In this document: positions 26,471 to 34,924 of the stretch, in pieces | Layout of the letters: each line of letters begins with the position of its first letter | How positions within the stretch are numbered: the first letter of the stretch is position 1 | From: an uncultured Bacteroidales bacterium | GTDB taxonomy: Bacteria > Bacteroidota > Bacteroidia > Bacteroidales > Barnesiellaceae | Length of the DNA: 39,123 nt | Assembly: GCA_949298955.1 (NCBI GenBank) | Contig: CASFYQ010000019.1 | Location: forward strand, 1-39,123 | Direction: 5' to 3' | Position numbers and translations under genes: made by a program | The notes under the pieces: model-generated | The model's database searches: none | What the model was told of the DNA's origin: nothing | Seen by the model: only the letters and a program-made list of their open reading frames with translations

Positions 26471-28504
26471 CTATTTTCCTATGAACGAAGCTATTTCACG
26501 AGCGATGTTATCGGGGGTGAATCCCAGTTTCTCGTCGAGAACCTTATAGGGAGCCGAATAGCCGAAGCGGTCCAAGCCATACACCTTACCCTTGCAGCCG
26601 ACCAGTTGCAACAACGTCGAGGGTAAGCCAGCCGTAAGCCCGAATACCGGCAAACCGGCAGGGATAACCTCCTCGCGATACGAGAGCGGCTGTTCCAGGA
26701 AGAGCCCTATCGAGGGAACCGATACGATTTGTACTTTCACACCTTGACCGTGCAGTATCTCGCTCGCACCTACCAGGGTCGACACCTCCGACCCGTTGGC
26801 AACCAGCACCACATCGGGGTTCTCGTCGCGCATGAGCACATAGGCCCCTTTCTCGGCCTGCAAGGCATCGGCATACCGATTGCCTGTGGCCGACGGCAGG
26901 TCGGGCACATCCTGGCGAGAAAGAATCAAAGCCGTGGGGGTGTCGCTGTTTTCCATCGCCAGCTTCCAGGCTACCAGCGTCTCGGCACTATCGGCCGGAC
27001 GAAGCACCAGCACGCTGTTTTTCCCGCTATGGTTCTTCAACTGCTCCATGAGCCGTATCTGAGCCTCCTGCTCTACCGGCTCGTGCGTGGGGCCGTCCTC
27101 GCCCACCCGGAAGGCATCGTGCGTCCATACATATTTTACCGGCAACTCCATGAGGGCGGCCATACGCACTGCGGGCTTCATATAGTCCGAAAAGACGAAG
27201 AAAGTTCCACAGGCGGCCTGCATACCGCCATGCAGCAAAATGCCGTTCATTATCGAGGCCATCGTCAACTCGGCTACTCCGGCGTGCAGGAAAGCACCTT
27301 TGAAATCGCCCTTGACAAAAGCCCCGGTTTTCTTCAAGAAAGCCTCGGTCTTGTCCGAGTTGGCCAAGTCGGCCGACGATACAACCATGTTCTTCACCCG
27401 TTCGCCCAAATACGAGAGCACGTTGGCCGAGGCCGTGCGGGTTGCGACATTAGGTTTATATTCGATTGAAGCAAAATCGAGCTCGGGCAACTTGCCGGCA
27501 TAGAAATCGTGCAGTTCGGCTGCCAACTCGGGATTTTCTTTCTCCCAAGCAGCCTGCTGTGCCTTACGCTCGGCTACGATTTTCTTCAACTCTTCGGCCC
27601 GACGGGCATAAAGGTCGGCTGTCTCGGGGAATATCACAAACGGATTCTCCACATCGCCGCCCAAATTCTCGACAGTCTTCTCATACGAAGCGCCCGACTT
27701 GCTCAACGGCTGCCCGTGGGTAGAGTATTTCCCTTCGAAATTCTCGCCCGTAGCCGTCACACAGCCACGGCCCATGATGGTCTTGCCGATGATGAGCGTG
27801 GGGCGCTCGGTCTCACGATTGGCTTGTGCCAACGCACTGCGAATCGCCACGGGGTCGCACCCGTCGATTTCGATTACATTCCAGTTCCAAGCCCGATACT
27901 TGGCAGCCGTATCCTCGTCAGTCACCGCATCGGTGTCGGTCGAAAGCTGCACATCGTTACTGTCGAAAAACATAATGAGGTTATGCAGACCCAGGAATCC
28001 GGCCAAACGCCCGGCTCCTTGTGAAATCTCTTCCTGTATTCCGCCATCGGAGATGAAAGCATAAATCTTGTGACTGCACCACTCGCCGAAACGGGCGGCC
28101 AGGAAACGCTCGGCAATAGCGGCTCCTACGGCCATCGTATGGCCTTGCCCCAGAGGTCCCGACGTGTTTTCAATACCGTGCATCACATCTACCTCGGGGT
28201 GACCGGGTGTGATACTGCCCCACTGACGGAACGATTTCAAATCGTCCATCGTGTAAAAGCCGGCCATCGCCAACACACTGTACAACATGGGCGACATGTG
28301 CCCGGGATCGAGATAAAAGCGATCCCGATTAATCCACTTAGGGTCTTCGGGGTCATACACCAAAAACTCGGAATACAACACATTGGTAAAATCGGCTCCC
28401 CCCATAGCGCCTCCGGGGTGCCCCGACTTGGCCTTTTCAACCATAGCCGCCGTCAATACCCTTATATTGTCGGCCGCTCTGTTCAACAAGTTCGTATCGT
28501 TCAT
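26471..28504 (-). CDS. tkt: Transketolase
   Basis: Thiamine-diphosphate enzyme of the non-oxidative pentose phosphate pathway, moving two-carbon units between sugar phosphates. The ATG at 28504 (MNDTNLLNRAADNIRVL) gives 677 residues, the usual length; the open frame extends upstream to 28573 but that part is not transketolase-like. Visible features are KSGHPGGAMGGAD, the TPP-binding SDGGIQEEISQGAG stretch with FDSNDVQLS, a central PYR domain with HDAFRVGEDGPTHEPVEQ, and the C-terminal domain ending YGLDRFGYSAP. It follows the sugar MFS gene on the same strand, but a strong terminator separates them. Confidence 0.97.
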   Translation of the reverse strand: MNDTNLLNRAADNIRVLTAAMVEKAKSGHPGGAMGGADFTNVLYSEFLVYDPEDPKWINRDRFYLDPGHMSPMLYSVLAMAGFYTMDDLKSFRQWGSITPGHPEVDVMHGIENTSGPLGQGHTMAVGAAIAERFLAARFGEWCSHKIYAFISDGGIQEEISQGAGRLAGFLGLHNLIMFFDSNDVQLSTDTDAVTDEDTAAKYRAWNWNVIEIDGCDPVAIRSALAQANRETERPTLIIGKTIMGRGCVTATGENFEGKYSTHGQPLSKSGASYEKTVENLGGDVENPFVIFPETADLYARRAEELKKIVAERKAQQAAWEKENPELAAELHDFYAGKLPELDFASIEYKPNVATRTASANVLSYLGERVKNMVVSSADLANSDKTEAFLKKTGAFVKGDFKGAFLHAGVAELTMASIMNGILLHGGMQAACGTFFVFSDYMKPAVRMAALMELPVKYVWTHDAFRVGEDGPTHEPVEQEAQIRLMEQLKNHSGKNSVLVLRPADSAETLVAWKLAMENSDTPTALILSRQDVPDLPSATGNRYADALQAEKGAYVLMRDENPDVVLVANGSEVSTLVGASEILHGQGVKVQIVSVPSIGLFLEQPLSYREEVIPAGLPVFGLTAGLPSTLLQLVGCKGKVYGLDRFGYSAPYKVLDEKLGFTPDNIAREIASFIGK

Positions 28505-28518
28505 GGAATTTTTTTTTA

Positions 28519-28526
28519 CAAAAATA
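28519..28526 (-). promoter_or_regulatory. Weak -7-like element before tkt
   Basis: The minus strand reads TATTTTTG, matching TAnnTTTG, but it would leave a leader of only about 8 bases and has no -33 box. Low support. Confidence 0.25.
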
Positions 28527-28574
28527 ATACAATTCGCGAGGATATACCCATAAAAACCGACAAAAGTTCTCAAA

Positions 28575-28617
28575 AAGAAAAAGAGAACCGGTTTTTTATC
28601 CCGGCTCTCTTTTTCTT
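28575..28617 (-). terminator. Terminator of the MFS transporter gene
   Basis: 28575-28591 pairs with 28601-28617 over 17 positions with one mismatch (core AAGAAAAAGAGA), 30 bases after the MFS stop; A/T flanks make it bidirectional. Confidence 0.85.
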
Positions 28618-28646
28618 ATATATTTATGCGATAGACAGATAGTCGT

Positions 28647-30131
28647 TTAATCTTCGGTAGGAATATCGGTATTGACATTCTTGCACCCTATCAAACCGTA
28701 ATACAGCAGATAGGCCAACATAGCCACTACCAGCCAGTAGCTGGCCAAATAGCCGAAGCTGCCCGAAAGCAGATTTTGGATAAACGGCATGACACCGCCA
28801 CCGACTACCATCGTCATGAAGAGACCCGAAGCCTTGGCCGTGTATTTGCCAAGACCTTCGACAGCGAGGTTGAAAATACCACCCCACATTACCGAAGTGC
28901 AAAGACCGCAAAGCACGAGGAAGAGCGCACTGAGGGGTACTTTGGGTGTCTCGAGCGATTTCATCACCGACTCGGGTGTCAACTGAGCCTCGGCGAGAAC
29001 AGCTGCATTCTGCTCGAAAAATGCTTCGGAGGGAGCAGCCACGAAAGCCTCGGCCTCGGCAGCGGAAACGCCGGCGTTTTCGAGAATCTCGGAAGTTTTC
29101 TGAATGGGGTCATAGACAAACGTCGGTACGTCGAAACCGACACTCTTCGGCGTGAAAATAGCAATCAAGGTAAGCACGAGAGCTACGGACGAAACGGCAA
29201 TCAACTGTGCGCGAGTAGAAACTTTACCGCTAATCAGACTGCTCAGGAAACGGCCCACCAACATCAGCAACCAATAGATGGCTACGATTGCTCCGCCAAT
29301 AGCCGCTCCGTTGACCAAGATACCGGCTCCTTTCGACGTCGTATCGGCCATAAAGAAATTCAACTGCGCAGGAACACCGACCTCGATACCTACATACAGG
29401 AAGATGGCAATCACACCCAGCAACGTGTGACGGAAAGCCAGCGGGCTGTGCTCGAATGTCTCTTTGGCTGCACCTTTCTTGGCCAAATGAGGCTCGGGAA
29501 TGGAGATTGCAGATATGATAATGAACGACACGGCAAACACGGCCATGGCGATAAACAACAGCGGGGTTACGTCGCTCATGGCGGTCTTGTCGGTTACCGA
29601 ACCGATGAGCACACCCACAAAGAGCGGGGTGAGCGTAGCGGCGAGCGAGTTGAGGGTACCACCGGTTTGAATCAACTGGTTACCCTTGTTACCACCGCCA
29701 CCCAACAGGTTCAGCATGGGGTTTACCACGGTGTTGAGCATGCACACGCAGAAACCGCAAACGAATGCACCGAACAGATAGACAATCAGATTCAGATACA
29801 CAGCTTGTCCTCCCACCGTGAAGAGAGTGACGTCAGCCCCAAAGATACTCGACAGATACTGAATGAAAAGACCCACGAAACCCACAGCCATGGCCAAAAG
29901 AGCGGTCTTTTTGTAACCGATTTTTACCAACATCGTGCCTGCGGGAATACCCATAAACAGATAGGCCAGGAAATTCATCATATTACCCATCATGCCGGCC
30001 CAGGAATACTGGTTGCCCCAAATGAGGCCGAACGGTGCCGCCAAATTGGTTACGAAAGCAATCATTGCAAACAGAAACATCATGGCAATGATAGCAATGA
30101 TATTTCCCTTGTTTTTCTGATTTGTACTCAT
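28647..30131 (-). CDS. Sugar MFS transporter (FucP-like family)
   Basis: Inner-membrane proton symporter of the major facilitator superfamily, 494 residues with about twelve hydrophobic segments. The N-terminal half (FVTNLAAPFGLIWGNQYSW, FMGIPAGTMLVKIGYKKT) and the mid-protein GNQLIQTGGTLNSLAA region are characteristic of the fucose/glucose/galactose permease (FHS) group. A hydrophilic stretch at about 328-400, rich in alanine and glutamate, interrupts the membrane segments and is longer than expected. The substrate is a monosaccharide by family; which one cannot be said. Its upstream region has a TACTTTTG element and the TATGTTC dyad also found before the glycogen operon. Confidence 0.88.
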   Translation of the reverse strand: MSTNQKNKGNIIAIIAMMFLFAMIAFVTNLAAPFGLIWGNQYSWAGMMGNMMNFLAYLFMGIPAGTMLVKIGYKKTALLAMAVGFVGLFIQYLSSIFGADVTLFTVGGQAVYLNLIVYLFGAFVCGFCVCMLNTVVNPMLNLLGGGGNKGNQLIQTGGTLNSLAATLTPLFVGVLIGSVTDKTAMSDVTPLLFIAMAVFAVSFIIISAISIPEPHLAKKGAAKETFEHSPLAFRHTLLGVIAIFLYVGIEVGVPAQLNFFMADTTSKGAGILVNGAAIGGAIVAIYWLLMLVGRFLSSLISGKVSTRAQLIAVSSVALVLTLIAIFTPKSVGFDVPTFVYDPIQKTSEILENAGVSAAEAEAFVAAPSEAFFEQNAAVLAEAQLTPESVMKSLETPKVPLSALFLVLCGLCTSVMWGGIFNLAVEGLGKYTAKASGLFMTMVVGGGVMPFIQNLLSGSFGYLASYWLVVAMLAYLLYYGLIGCKNVNTDIPTED

Positions 30132-30273
30132 TATTATAAGATTTTAATTTAATGTATTTAGTTTCTAACCGTATCTATATCAGAGCAATAAATATATCTT
30201 ATTGATGTAATTGTGTTTGTTTCATGTGGTATTCTTTCCTTGCCTTTTGGTCTTTGAAAGCTTAAAATTGTAG

Positions 30274-30281
30274 CAAAAGTA
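30274..30281 (-). promoter_or_regulatory. -7 promoter element of the MFS transporter gene
   Basis: The minus strand reads TACTTTTG, matching TAnnTTTG; the leader would be about 135 bases. No -33 TTG is at the right distance, which is typical of promoters that need an activator. Confidence 0.5.
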
Positions 30282-30314
30282 ATGCTTATTATCCAGCTAC
30301 GGGCACAGGCAATA

Positions 30315-30330
30315 TATGTTCTTGAACATA
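30315..30330. promoter_or_regulatory. Dyad TATGTTC-TT-GAACATA, candidate operator
   Basis: Perfect 7-base arms around TT, 33 bases upstream of the MFS -7 element. It shares 15 of 16 bases with 16463-16478 upstream of the glycogen operon. Confidence 0.55.
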
Positions 30331-30350
30331 AAAAGCACAATATCCCACTC

Positions 30351-30368
30351 TCCTCTTGCGGCAAAGAG
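30351..30368 (-). terminator. Weak hairpin after yggS
   Basis: CCTCTT and AAGAGG (within 30351-30368) form a short stem 7 bases after the yggS stop on the minus strand. There is no T run, so termination is doubtful. Confidence 0.3.
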
Positions 30369-30374
30369 GGGCTT

Positions 30375-31046
30375 TCAATAGACTCGCTCGCCGAATATCG
30401 AGGTTCCTATGCGCACCAGGGTACTGCCGTGGCGCAAGGCCAGCCGATAGTCGTGCGACATGCCCATGGAGAGCTCGGTGAATGCGGCAGCATCGACCTC
30501 GCCCGAGTTTTTCAATTCATCAAAGAGACTTTTCAACTGCCCGAACTCGCGGTCGACCTGCGCCTCGTCGTCGGTAAACGAGGCCATACCCATCAGCCCG
30601 CACAGCCGCACGTGGGAATATTTGCCCGTGGGGTTCGTGCGCAGCCACTCCCGGCACGAATCGGGGGTAAAGCCATATTTGCTCTCCTCCTGTGCCACAT
30701 GTATTTCGAGCAGACAGTCGACCACGCGCCCGCACTTGGCTGCCTCACTGTCGATTACGGCAAGCAATTTCTCACTGTCGACGCTGTGAATAAGCGAGAT
30801 AAAGGGGACGATATATTTCACCTTGTTGGTTTGCAAGTGACCGATAAAATGCCACTCGACATCGGCGGGCAGAGCCTCGTGCTTGGCCACGAGCTCCTGC
30901 ACCCGGCTCTCGCCAAAGATGCGCTGCCCCGCCTCATAGGCCTCCATCAGGGCTTCGGCCGGGTGAAATTTCGACACGGCTACCAGACGGGTTCCGCCGG
31001 GCAGCTCGTGCCGTATGGTTTCGATATGTCGGGCTATCTCGTTCAT
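30375..31046 (-). CDS. yggS: YggS/PLPBP-family pyridoxal phosphate homeostasis protein
   Basis: A 223-residue, single-domain alanine-racemase-fold protein that binds pyridoxal 5'-phosphate and keeps free PLP and amino acid pools in balance; it has no known catalytic activity. Typical motifs are LVAVSKFHP with the PLP lysine at 26, FGESRVQEL, WHFIGHLQTNKVKYI, HSVDS, and the C-terminal LSMGMSHDYRLALRHGSTLVRIGTSIFG. Its start overlaps the end of the DUF4494 gene by 4 bases, so the two are translated together. Confidence 0.95.
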   Translation of the reverse strand: MNEIARHIETIRHELPGGTRLVAVSKFHPAEALMEAYEAGQRIFGESRVQELVAKHEALPADVEWHFIGHLQTNKVKYIVPFISLIHSVDSEKLLAVIDSEAAKCGRVVDCLLEIHVAQEESKYGFTPDSCREWLRTNPTGKYSHVRLCGLMGMASFTDDEAQVDREFGQLKSLFDELKNSGEVDAAAFTELSMGMSHDYRLALRHGSTLVRIGTSIFGERVY

Positions 31047-31507
31047 GCCTGCGGACGGTCTTCCTCCTGCGCCTTGCCTTCGGGATTAAACGGATAGACG
31101 TCCATCAGCGGCGTCTCGGTAATCGACACAATCACCCAGTCGGCCATGGTGCCTTTCATGCCGGCATTCAAGTTCTTGAGAGCGGTCTCAAAGTCGGCAG
31201 CCTGCACCAGCATATACGAGGCGGTACGTTTCTCCATACCGCTCTTCTCGTCGAGGGTGATGAAATTGATCTTGCACTTGTACCAGCGGTCGCCCGTCTC
31301 GTCGAAAAAGAGTTCGCTGAAATTGGCCCGTTTCACGGCCGACACCGAAAACTCGCCCGAGATGAAGGGCGACACCTCCTCGATAATGCGGGCCTCGGCC
31401 TCGGTAAAGGAGAGGGCGTCGACGAGATAAGGTTCTGTTACTTTCTTCTGCATGCCGTTTTCCAGCATCTTGTCATATTTGACTCTACATTCAAACCAGT
31501 TTGCCAT
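31043..31507 (-). CDS. DUF4494-family protein
   Basis: A 154-residue soluble protein of unknown function that I recognise as DUF4494, a family largely confined to Bacteroidota. Typical features are the start WFECRVKYDKMLENGMQKK, then VTEPYLVDALSFTEAEARI and the two-fold repeated segment FETALKNLNAGMKGTMADW near 110-128. The protein is charged and has no signal peptide or membrane segment. It overlaps yggS by 4 bases (stop and start share bases), and a terminator-like hairpin lies only 13 bases upstream of its start. Confidence 0.85.
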   Translation of the reverse strand: MANWFECRVKYDKMLENGMQKKVTEPYLVDALSFTEAEARIIEEVSPFISGEFSVSAVKRANFSELFFDETGDRWYKCKINFITLDEKSGMEKRTASYMLVQAADFETALKNLNAGMKGTMADWVIVSITETPLMDVYPFNPEGKAQEEDRPQA

Positions 31508-31519
31508 ACGTTTCTATTC

Positions 31520-31545
31520 AAAAAAAGGAGGTGCGCTGCACCCCC
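31520..31545 (-). terminator. Rho-independent terminator or attenuator before the DUF4494-yggS operon
   Basis: On the minus strand GGGGGTGC (31545-31538), 3-base loop, GCACCTCC (31534-31527), then seven T. It is 22 bases after the guanine deaminase stop and 13 bases before the DUF4494 start, leaving no room for a promoter between. Confidence 0.8.
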
Positions 31546-31566
31546 GGAAGGTTCAATATAATCGGG

Positions 31567-32037
31567 TTAATATTCAATCTTGTCGCTCTTGCTATCCCAT
31601 TTCTCGAAAGCCTTGATGGCCTCGTCACGCATAAGGGGCATGATTTTGAGGTGGCGCTCCTCCATGGGCAGTGCCAACTCGTCGTAAATAAACGAGTCGT
31701 CGAAGCCGATGGCCTTGGCATCGGCCTTGGTATTGCCATAATACACTTTGTCGAGGTGAGCCCAATAGATGGCGCCCAGGCACATGGGGCAGGGTTCGCA
31801 CGAGGTGTATATCTCGCAGCCGATCAGGTCGAAAGTGCCCAGCACACGGGCCGCCTCGCGAATGGCGTTCACCTCGGCATGGGCCGTGGGGTCATTCGAA
31901 GCCGTCACCCGGTTGGCACCCCGGGCGATGATTTGGCCGTCCTTCACAATCACGGCACCAAAAGGGCCGCCGTCGTGGTCTATGTTGTCGAGCGACAGGT
32001 CGATAGCCGCTCGCATAAAGGAGTTTTCTTCACACAT
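31567..32037 (-). CDS. guaD: Guanine deaminase-like nucleobase deaminase
   Basis: A 156-residue zinc enzyme of the CMP/dCMP deaminase superfamily. The zinc site is HAE (His53, with catalytic Glu55) and PCPMC (Cys83 and Cys86). The region after the PCPMC motif (YWAHLDKVYYGNTKADAKAIGFDDSFIYDEL) extends in the way seen in Bacillus GuaD, which swaps its C-terminus between subunits, rather than in tRNA-specific TadA. It should turn guanine into xanthine in purine salvage. Specificity is inferred; a related nucleoside deaminase role is possible. It has a textbook promoter (32114-32144). Confidence 0.87.
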   Translation of the reverse strand: MCEENSFMRAAIDLSLDNIDHDGGPFGAVIVKDGQIIARGANRVTASNDPTAHAEVNAIREAARVLGTFDLIGCEIYTSCEPCPMCLGAIYWAHLDKVYYGNTKADAKAIGFDDSFIYDELALPMEERHLKIMPLMRDEAIKAFEKWDSKSDKIEY

Positions 32038-32113
32038 AATCTTTCCCTGTTAAAAGCTGCGGTGCCGGTTGTCCCGACAGGCCGCCTCAATCGTGCATCT
32101 TGTCTTTACACAA

Positions 32114-32144
32114 CAAAGATACGAATCAAATCGGGAGAAACAAA
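32114..32144 (-). promoter_or_regulatory. Promoter of the guanine deaminase gene
   Basis: On the minus strand, TTTG (32144-32141), 19 bases, then TATCTTTG (32121-32114). The leader would be about 70 bases. Confidence 0.75.
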
Positions 32145-32180
32145 ACAACTCCCGCCGAAAAAGAGCCGTCCCGACCGATT

Positions 32181-32798
32181 TCAATCGGCAGCGGCCCCCT
32201 CCTTCAAACTCTTGTTCACCCGGTCGATATAGTCGAGCAGCTCGTCGCGGCCGCTCCCCCGCTCCGACGAGGTGGCGAAGACCGGAGGCAGCTCCTCCCA
32301 AGTCTCGAGCAGCACCTGTTTGTAATGCTCGATGGCCGATTTGAGGGCCACGGGGCCTACCTTGTCGGTCTTGGTAAAGACCAGGGCAAAGGGCACGCCG
32401 TTCTCGCCCAACCAGTGTATGAAATCGAGGTCTATCTGTTGCGGCTTGTGACGGCAGTCTATCAGCACGAAGAGACAGGTAAGCTCCTGACGGCCGAGGA
32501 CATACCCCTCGATCATCTTGCGCAGCGCCTCGCGGCTCTCCTTGCCCCGGCGGGCATAGCCGTAACCGGGCAGGTCGACCAGATACCAGCTGTTGTCGAT
32601 GAGAAAGTGGTTGATGAGCATCGTCTTGCCCGGCGTGGCCGAGGTCATGGCTAACCCCTTCTGGCGGGTGAGCATGTTGATGAGCGACGATTTGCCCACG
32701 TTGGAGCGTCCGATAAAGGCATACTCGGGCAAACGGTGCGAAGGGCAATCCTGCACCCGGCTGCTGCTCACCACAAACTTGGCGTTTTTTATCTCCAT
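32181..32798 (-). CDS. engB: Ribosome biogenesis GTPase EngB (YsxC/YihA)
   Basis: Small TRAFAC GTPase required for assembly of the 50S ribosomal subunit; 205 residues from the ATG at 32798. The open frame continues upstream to 33008 but that part contains the gene's own promoter and is not EngB-like. G1 is GRSNVGKS at 30-37, G3 DLPGYGYA, and G4 TKTDKVGP. The C-terminal helix ends after [14 protein letters not shown]. Transcribed from a full TTTG-N19-TATATTTG promoter, divergent from recR. Confidence 0.95.
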   Translation of the reverse strand: MEIKNAKFVVSSSRVQDCPSHRLPEYAFIGRSNVGKSSLINMLTRQKGLAMTSATPGKTMLINHFLIDNSWYLVDLPGYGYARRGKESREALRKMIEGYVLGRQELTCLFVLIDCRHKPQQIDLDFIHWLGENGVPFALVFTKTDKVGPVALKSAIEHYKQVLLETWEELPPVFATSSERGSGRDELLDYIDRVNKSLKEGAAAD

Positions 32799-32831
32799 AT
32801 CAATCTCTTGTTTTCCAATTTTCGAGGAGGA

Positions 32832-32862
32832 CAAATATACAAAAGCCCTGCGGAGAGACAAA
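32832..32862 (-). promoter_or_regulatory. engB promoter
   Basis: On the minus strand, TTTG (32862-32859), 19 bases, then TATATTTG (32839-32832), 34 bases before the ATG. Confidence 0.78.
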
Positions 32863-32890
32863 ATGAAAACAAAGTTTTCACAATTTTCCG

Positions 32891-32922
32891 TTTGCCTCTG
32901 CTCTCGCCTTTCACTATCTTTG
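32891..32922 (+). promoter_or_regulatory. recR upstream promoter P1
   Basis: TTTG (32891-32894), 20 bases, TATCTTTG (32915-32922). It shares the 14-base string TTTCACTATCTTTG with the second promoter. Confidence 0.7.
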
Positions 32923-32962
32923 AATAAGATAGGATACGTCTCAGCATAAAAATCAAGCGAGC

Positions 32963-32995
32963 TTGTTTTTCTGCTTTCGACTTTCACTATCTTTG
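32963..32995 (+). promoter_or_regulatory. recR proximal promoter P2
   Basis: TTG (32963-32965), 22 bases, TATCTTTG (32988-32995), in the same TTTCACTATCTTTG context as P1. The leader before the ATG at 33071 is about 68 bases. Confidence 0.65.
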
Positions 32996-33070
32996 CACAC
33001 GGCTTCACGGGAACGAGGGGCGGAATGTGCCGCGCCTGTCCGGGGATGCCGCGAAAGGGAAATTATTCGT

Positions 33071-33694
33071 ATGGATCAACAATACTCTTCGGTTCTGCTC
33101 GAAAATGCCGTGAGCGAGTTTGCCAAGCTGCCGGGTATCGGCCGCAAAACGGCGTTGCGGCTGGTGTTGCACCTGCTCCGTCAGGAGGAGGGCGAGGCCG
33201 AGAAATTCGGGAATACCATCATCAAGCTGTGCAAGGAAATCAAGCACTGCCACGTGTGCCACAACATATCCGACACCGATACCTGTGCCATTTGCAGCGA
33301 CCCGTCGCGCGATGCCTCGACCCTGTGCGTGGTCGAGAATGTGAAAGAGGTGATGGTGGTCGAGAATACCCGCCAGTTTCACGGGCTTTACCATGTGTTG
33401 GGAGGGGTCATCTCGCCCATGGACGGCATCGGACCGGCCGACCTCGAAATCGAGAGCCTGGTCGACCGCGTGGCTGCGGGCGGTATCCAAGAGGTAATTT
33501 TGGCCCTGAGCGCGACGATGGAGGGCGACACGACCAATTTCTACATTTTCCGCAAGCTGGCTCCGTTCGACGTGAAAATCACCATCATCGCCCGGGGCGT
33601 GTCGGTGGGTGGCGAACTGGAATATACCGACGAAATCACGCTGGGACGCTCGATTCTCAACCGCACGCTCTTCAGCGAAAGTTTCAAGGGATAG
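33071..33694 (+). CDS. recR: Recombination protein RecR
   Basis: Forms the RecFOR mediator complex that loads RecA on gapped DNA. From the ATG at 33071 ([14 protein letters not shown]) it is 207 residues, near the normal 200; the frame is open further upstream but passes through promoter P2. Order of features: helix-hairpin-helix [17 protein letters not shown], the four-cysteine zinc finger with Cys60, 63, 72 and 75, the Toprim domain ([32 protein letters not shown]), and the C-terminal segment with [17 protein letters not shown]. It is followed 57 bases later by a GT2 gene and a GNAT gene, probably an operon. Confidence 0.97.
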   Translation: MDQQYSSVLLENAVSEFAKLPGIGRKTALRLVLHLLRQEEGEAEKFGNTIIKLCKEIKHCHVCHNISDTDTCAICSDPSRDASTLCVVENVKEVMVVENTRQFHGLYHVLGGVISPMDGIGPADLEIESLVDRVAAGGIQEVILALSATMEGDTTNFYIFRKLAPFDVKITIIARGVSVGGELEYTDEITLGRSILNRTLFSESFKG

Positions 33695-33751
33695 CGCACA
33701 CTATTTGCCGCCGAGCATCGTTATACATTATATAATAGAGGAGTCGATTCC

Positions 33752-34924
33752 GTGGTAAAAATCAGCATCGTCATCGTCAACTATCGGGTGAAATACTTTC
33801 TGGAGCAGGCGCTCCGGTCGGTGCGGGCTGCCCTGACGGTTCACCCCATGGAGGCCGAAATCTTCGTGGTCGACAACCACTCGCAAGACGACTCGCTCGA
33901 CTACCTCACCCCCTTGTTCCCCGAGGTGCGGTTCATCGCCAACACCGAAAATGTAGGTTTCGCCCGCGCCAACAACCAAGCCATGGAGCTGGCCACGGGC
34001 CGGTACATCTTGTTGCTCAACCCCGACACCGTTATCACCGAGGATACCTTGCACGAGGTGTGCCAGTTCATGGACACACACCCCGATGCCGGCGGCGTGG
34101 GGGTGAAGATGGTCGACGGCAACGGCCGGTTCCTGCCCGAGTCGAAGCGGGGATTTCCCACGCCGTGGGTCTCGTTCTGCAAGATTTTCGGACTGTCGGC
34201 CCTCTTCCCCCATTCGCGCCTCTTCGGCCGCTACCACCTGAAATACCTCTCGCCCGACAAGTGCCACCGCATCGACATTCTGTCGGGAGCTTTCATGCTC
34301 ATGCGCAAAGAGACGCTCGACAAGTGCGGGCTGCTCGACGAGAGTTTCTTCATGTACGGCGAAGACATCGATCTCTCCTACCGACTGGTGCTGGCGGGAT
34401 ACAACAACTACTACGTGCCTACCCCCATCATTCACTACAAGGGCGAGAGCACGAAGAAGGGGAGCTTGCGCTACGTGCGCATCTTCTACGAGGCGATGCT
34501 CATCTTCTTTGAGAAACACTACCCGCATTACAGCAAAGGATACTATCTGGCGGTGAAATTCTCGATATTCTTCCGGGCGATGCTGGCCGCCGCCCACCGC
34601 ATCGTGGCCTACCCCTTCCGCTCACGAGGTCGGAACGAAAAACGCGAACGGGGCGAGTGGTATATCCTCTCCAACCAGCCCGACCGCCCGGCCGGCCTGC
34701 TGCCCGGCGCACCCCGCTATACCGCCATAGAGTCGGCCAACGAATTGCCGAGAGCGGGAAAACGGTCGCCCCTCCGCTACATCGTTCTCGACTCGGGGTG
34801 GCTCTCCTACCGCGAGATTATCGGCACGATACAGCGGAACTGTCACGACCGCAACCGGTTCCTCATCTATAACCCGCATGCCCATGTAATTGTCTCACCC
34901 AAAGAAATCTATACCCGGCCATGA
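33752..34924 (+). CDS. GT2-family glycosyltransferase
   Basis: GTG start at 33752 followed directly by VKISIVIVNYRVKYF, the usual GT2 opening. The catalytic GT-A domain spans about 1-260: VVDNHSQDD, FARANNQAME, the metal-binding NPD at 90-92, and GLLDESFFMYGEDIDLSYR in the acceptor half. It resembles rhamnosyltransferase-type (WbbL-like) enzymes acting on surface polysaccharide. A hydrophobic segment near 263-285 could be a membrane-associated helix. The last 95 residues (about 295-390) form an extra region that is not part of the GT2 core and that I do not recognise. The stop overlaps the GNAT start as ATGA. Confidence 0.88.
   Translation: MVKISIVIVNYRVKYFLEQALRSVRAALTVHPMEAEIFVVDNHSQDDSLDYLTPLFPEVRFIANTENVGFARANNQAMELATGRYILLLNPDTVITEDTLHEVCQFMDTHPDAGGVGVKMVDGNGRFLPESKRGFPTPWVSFCKIFGLSALFPHSRLFGRYHLKYLSPDKCHRIDILSGAFMLMRKETLDKCGLLDESFFMYGEDIDLSYRLVLAGYNNYYVPTPIIHYKGESTKKGSLRYVRIFYEAMLIFFEKHYPHYSKGYYLAVKFSIFFRAMLAAAHRIVAYPFRSRGRNEKRERGEWYILSNQPDRPAGLLPGAPRYTAIESANELPRAGKRSPLRYIVLDSGWLSYREIIGTIQRNCHDRNRFLIYNPHAHVIVSPKEIYTRP

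Noticed and set aside
28505..28573. N-terminal extension of transketolase
   Set aside because: The 23 extra residues are not transketolase-like and precede a better ATG at 28504.
28776..30152. 458-residue open frame antisense to the MFS transporter
   Set aside because: Histidine/glutamine-rich shadow of hydrophobic codons; no family resemblance.
32799..33008. N-terminal extension of EngB
   Set aside because: It runs through the engB promoter and into the recR promoters; the ATG at 32798 gives the normal EngB length.
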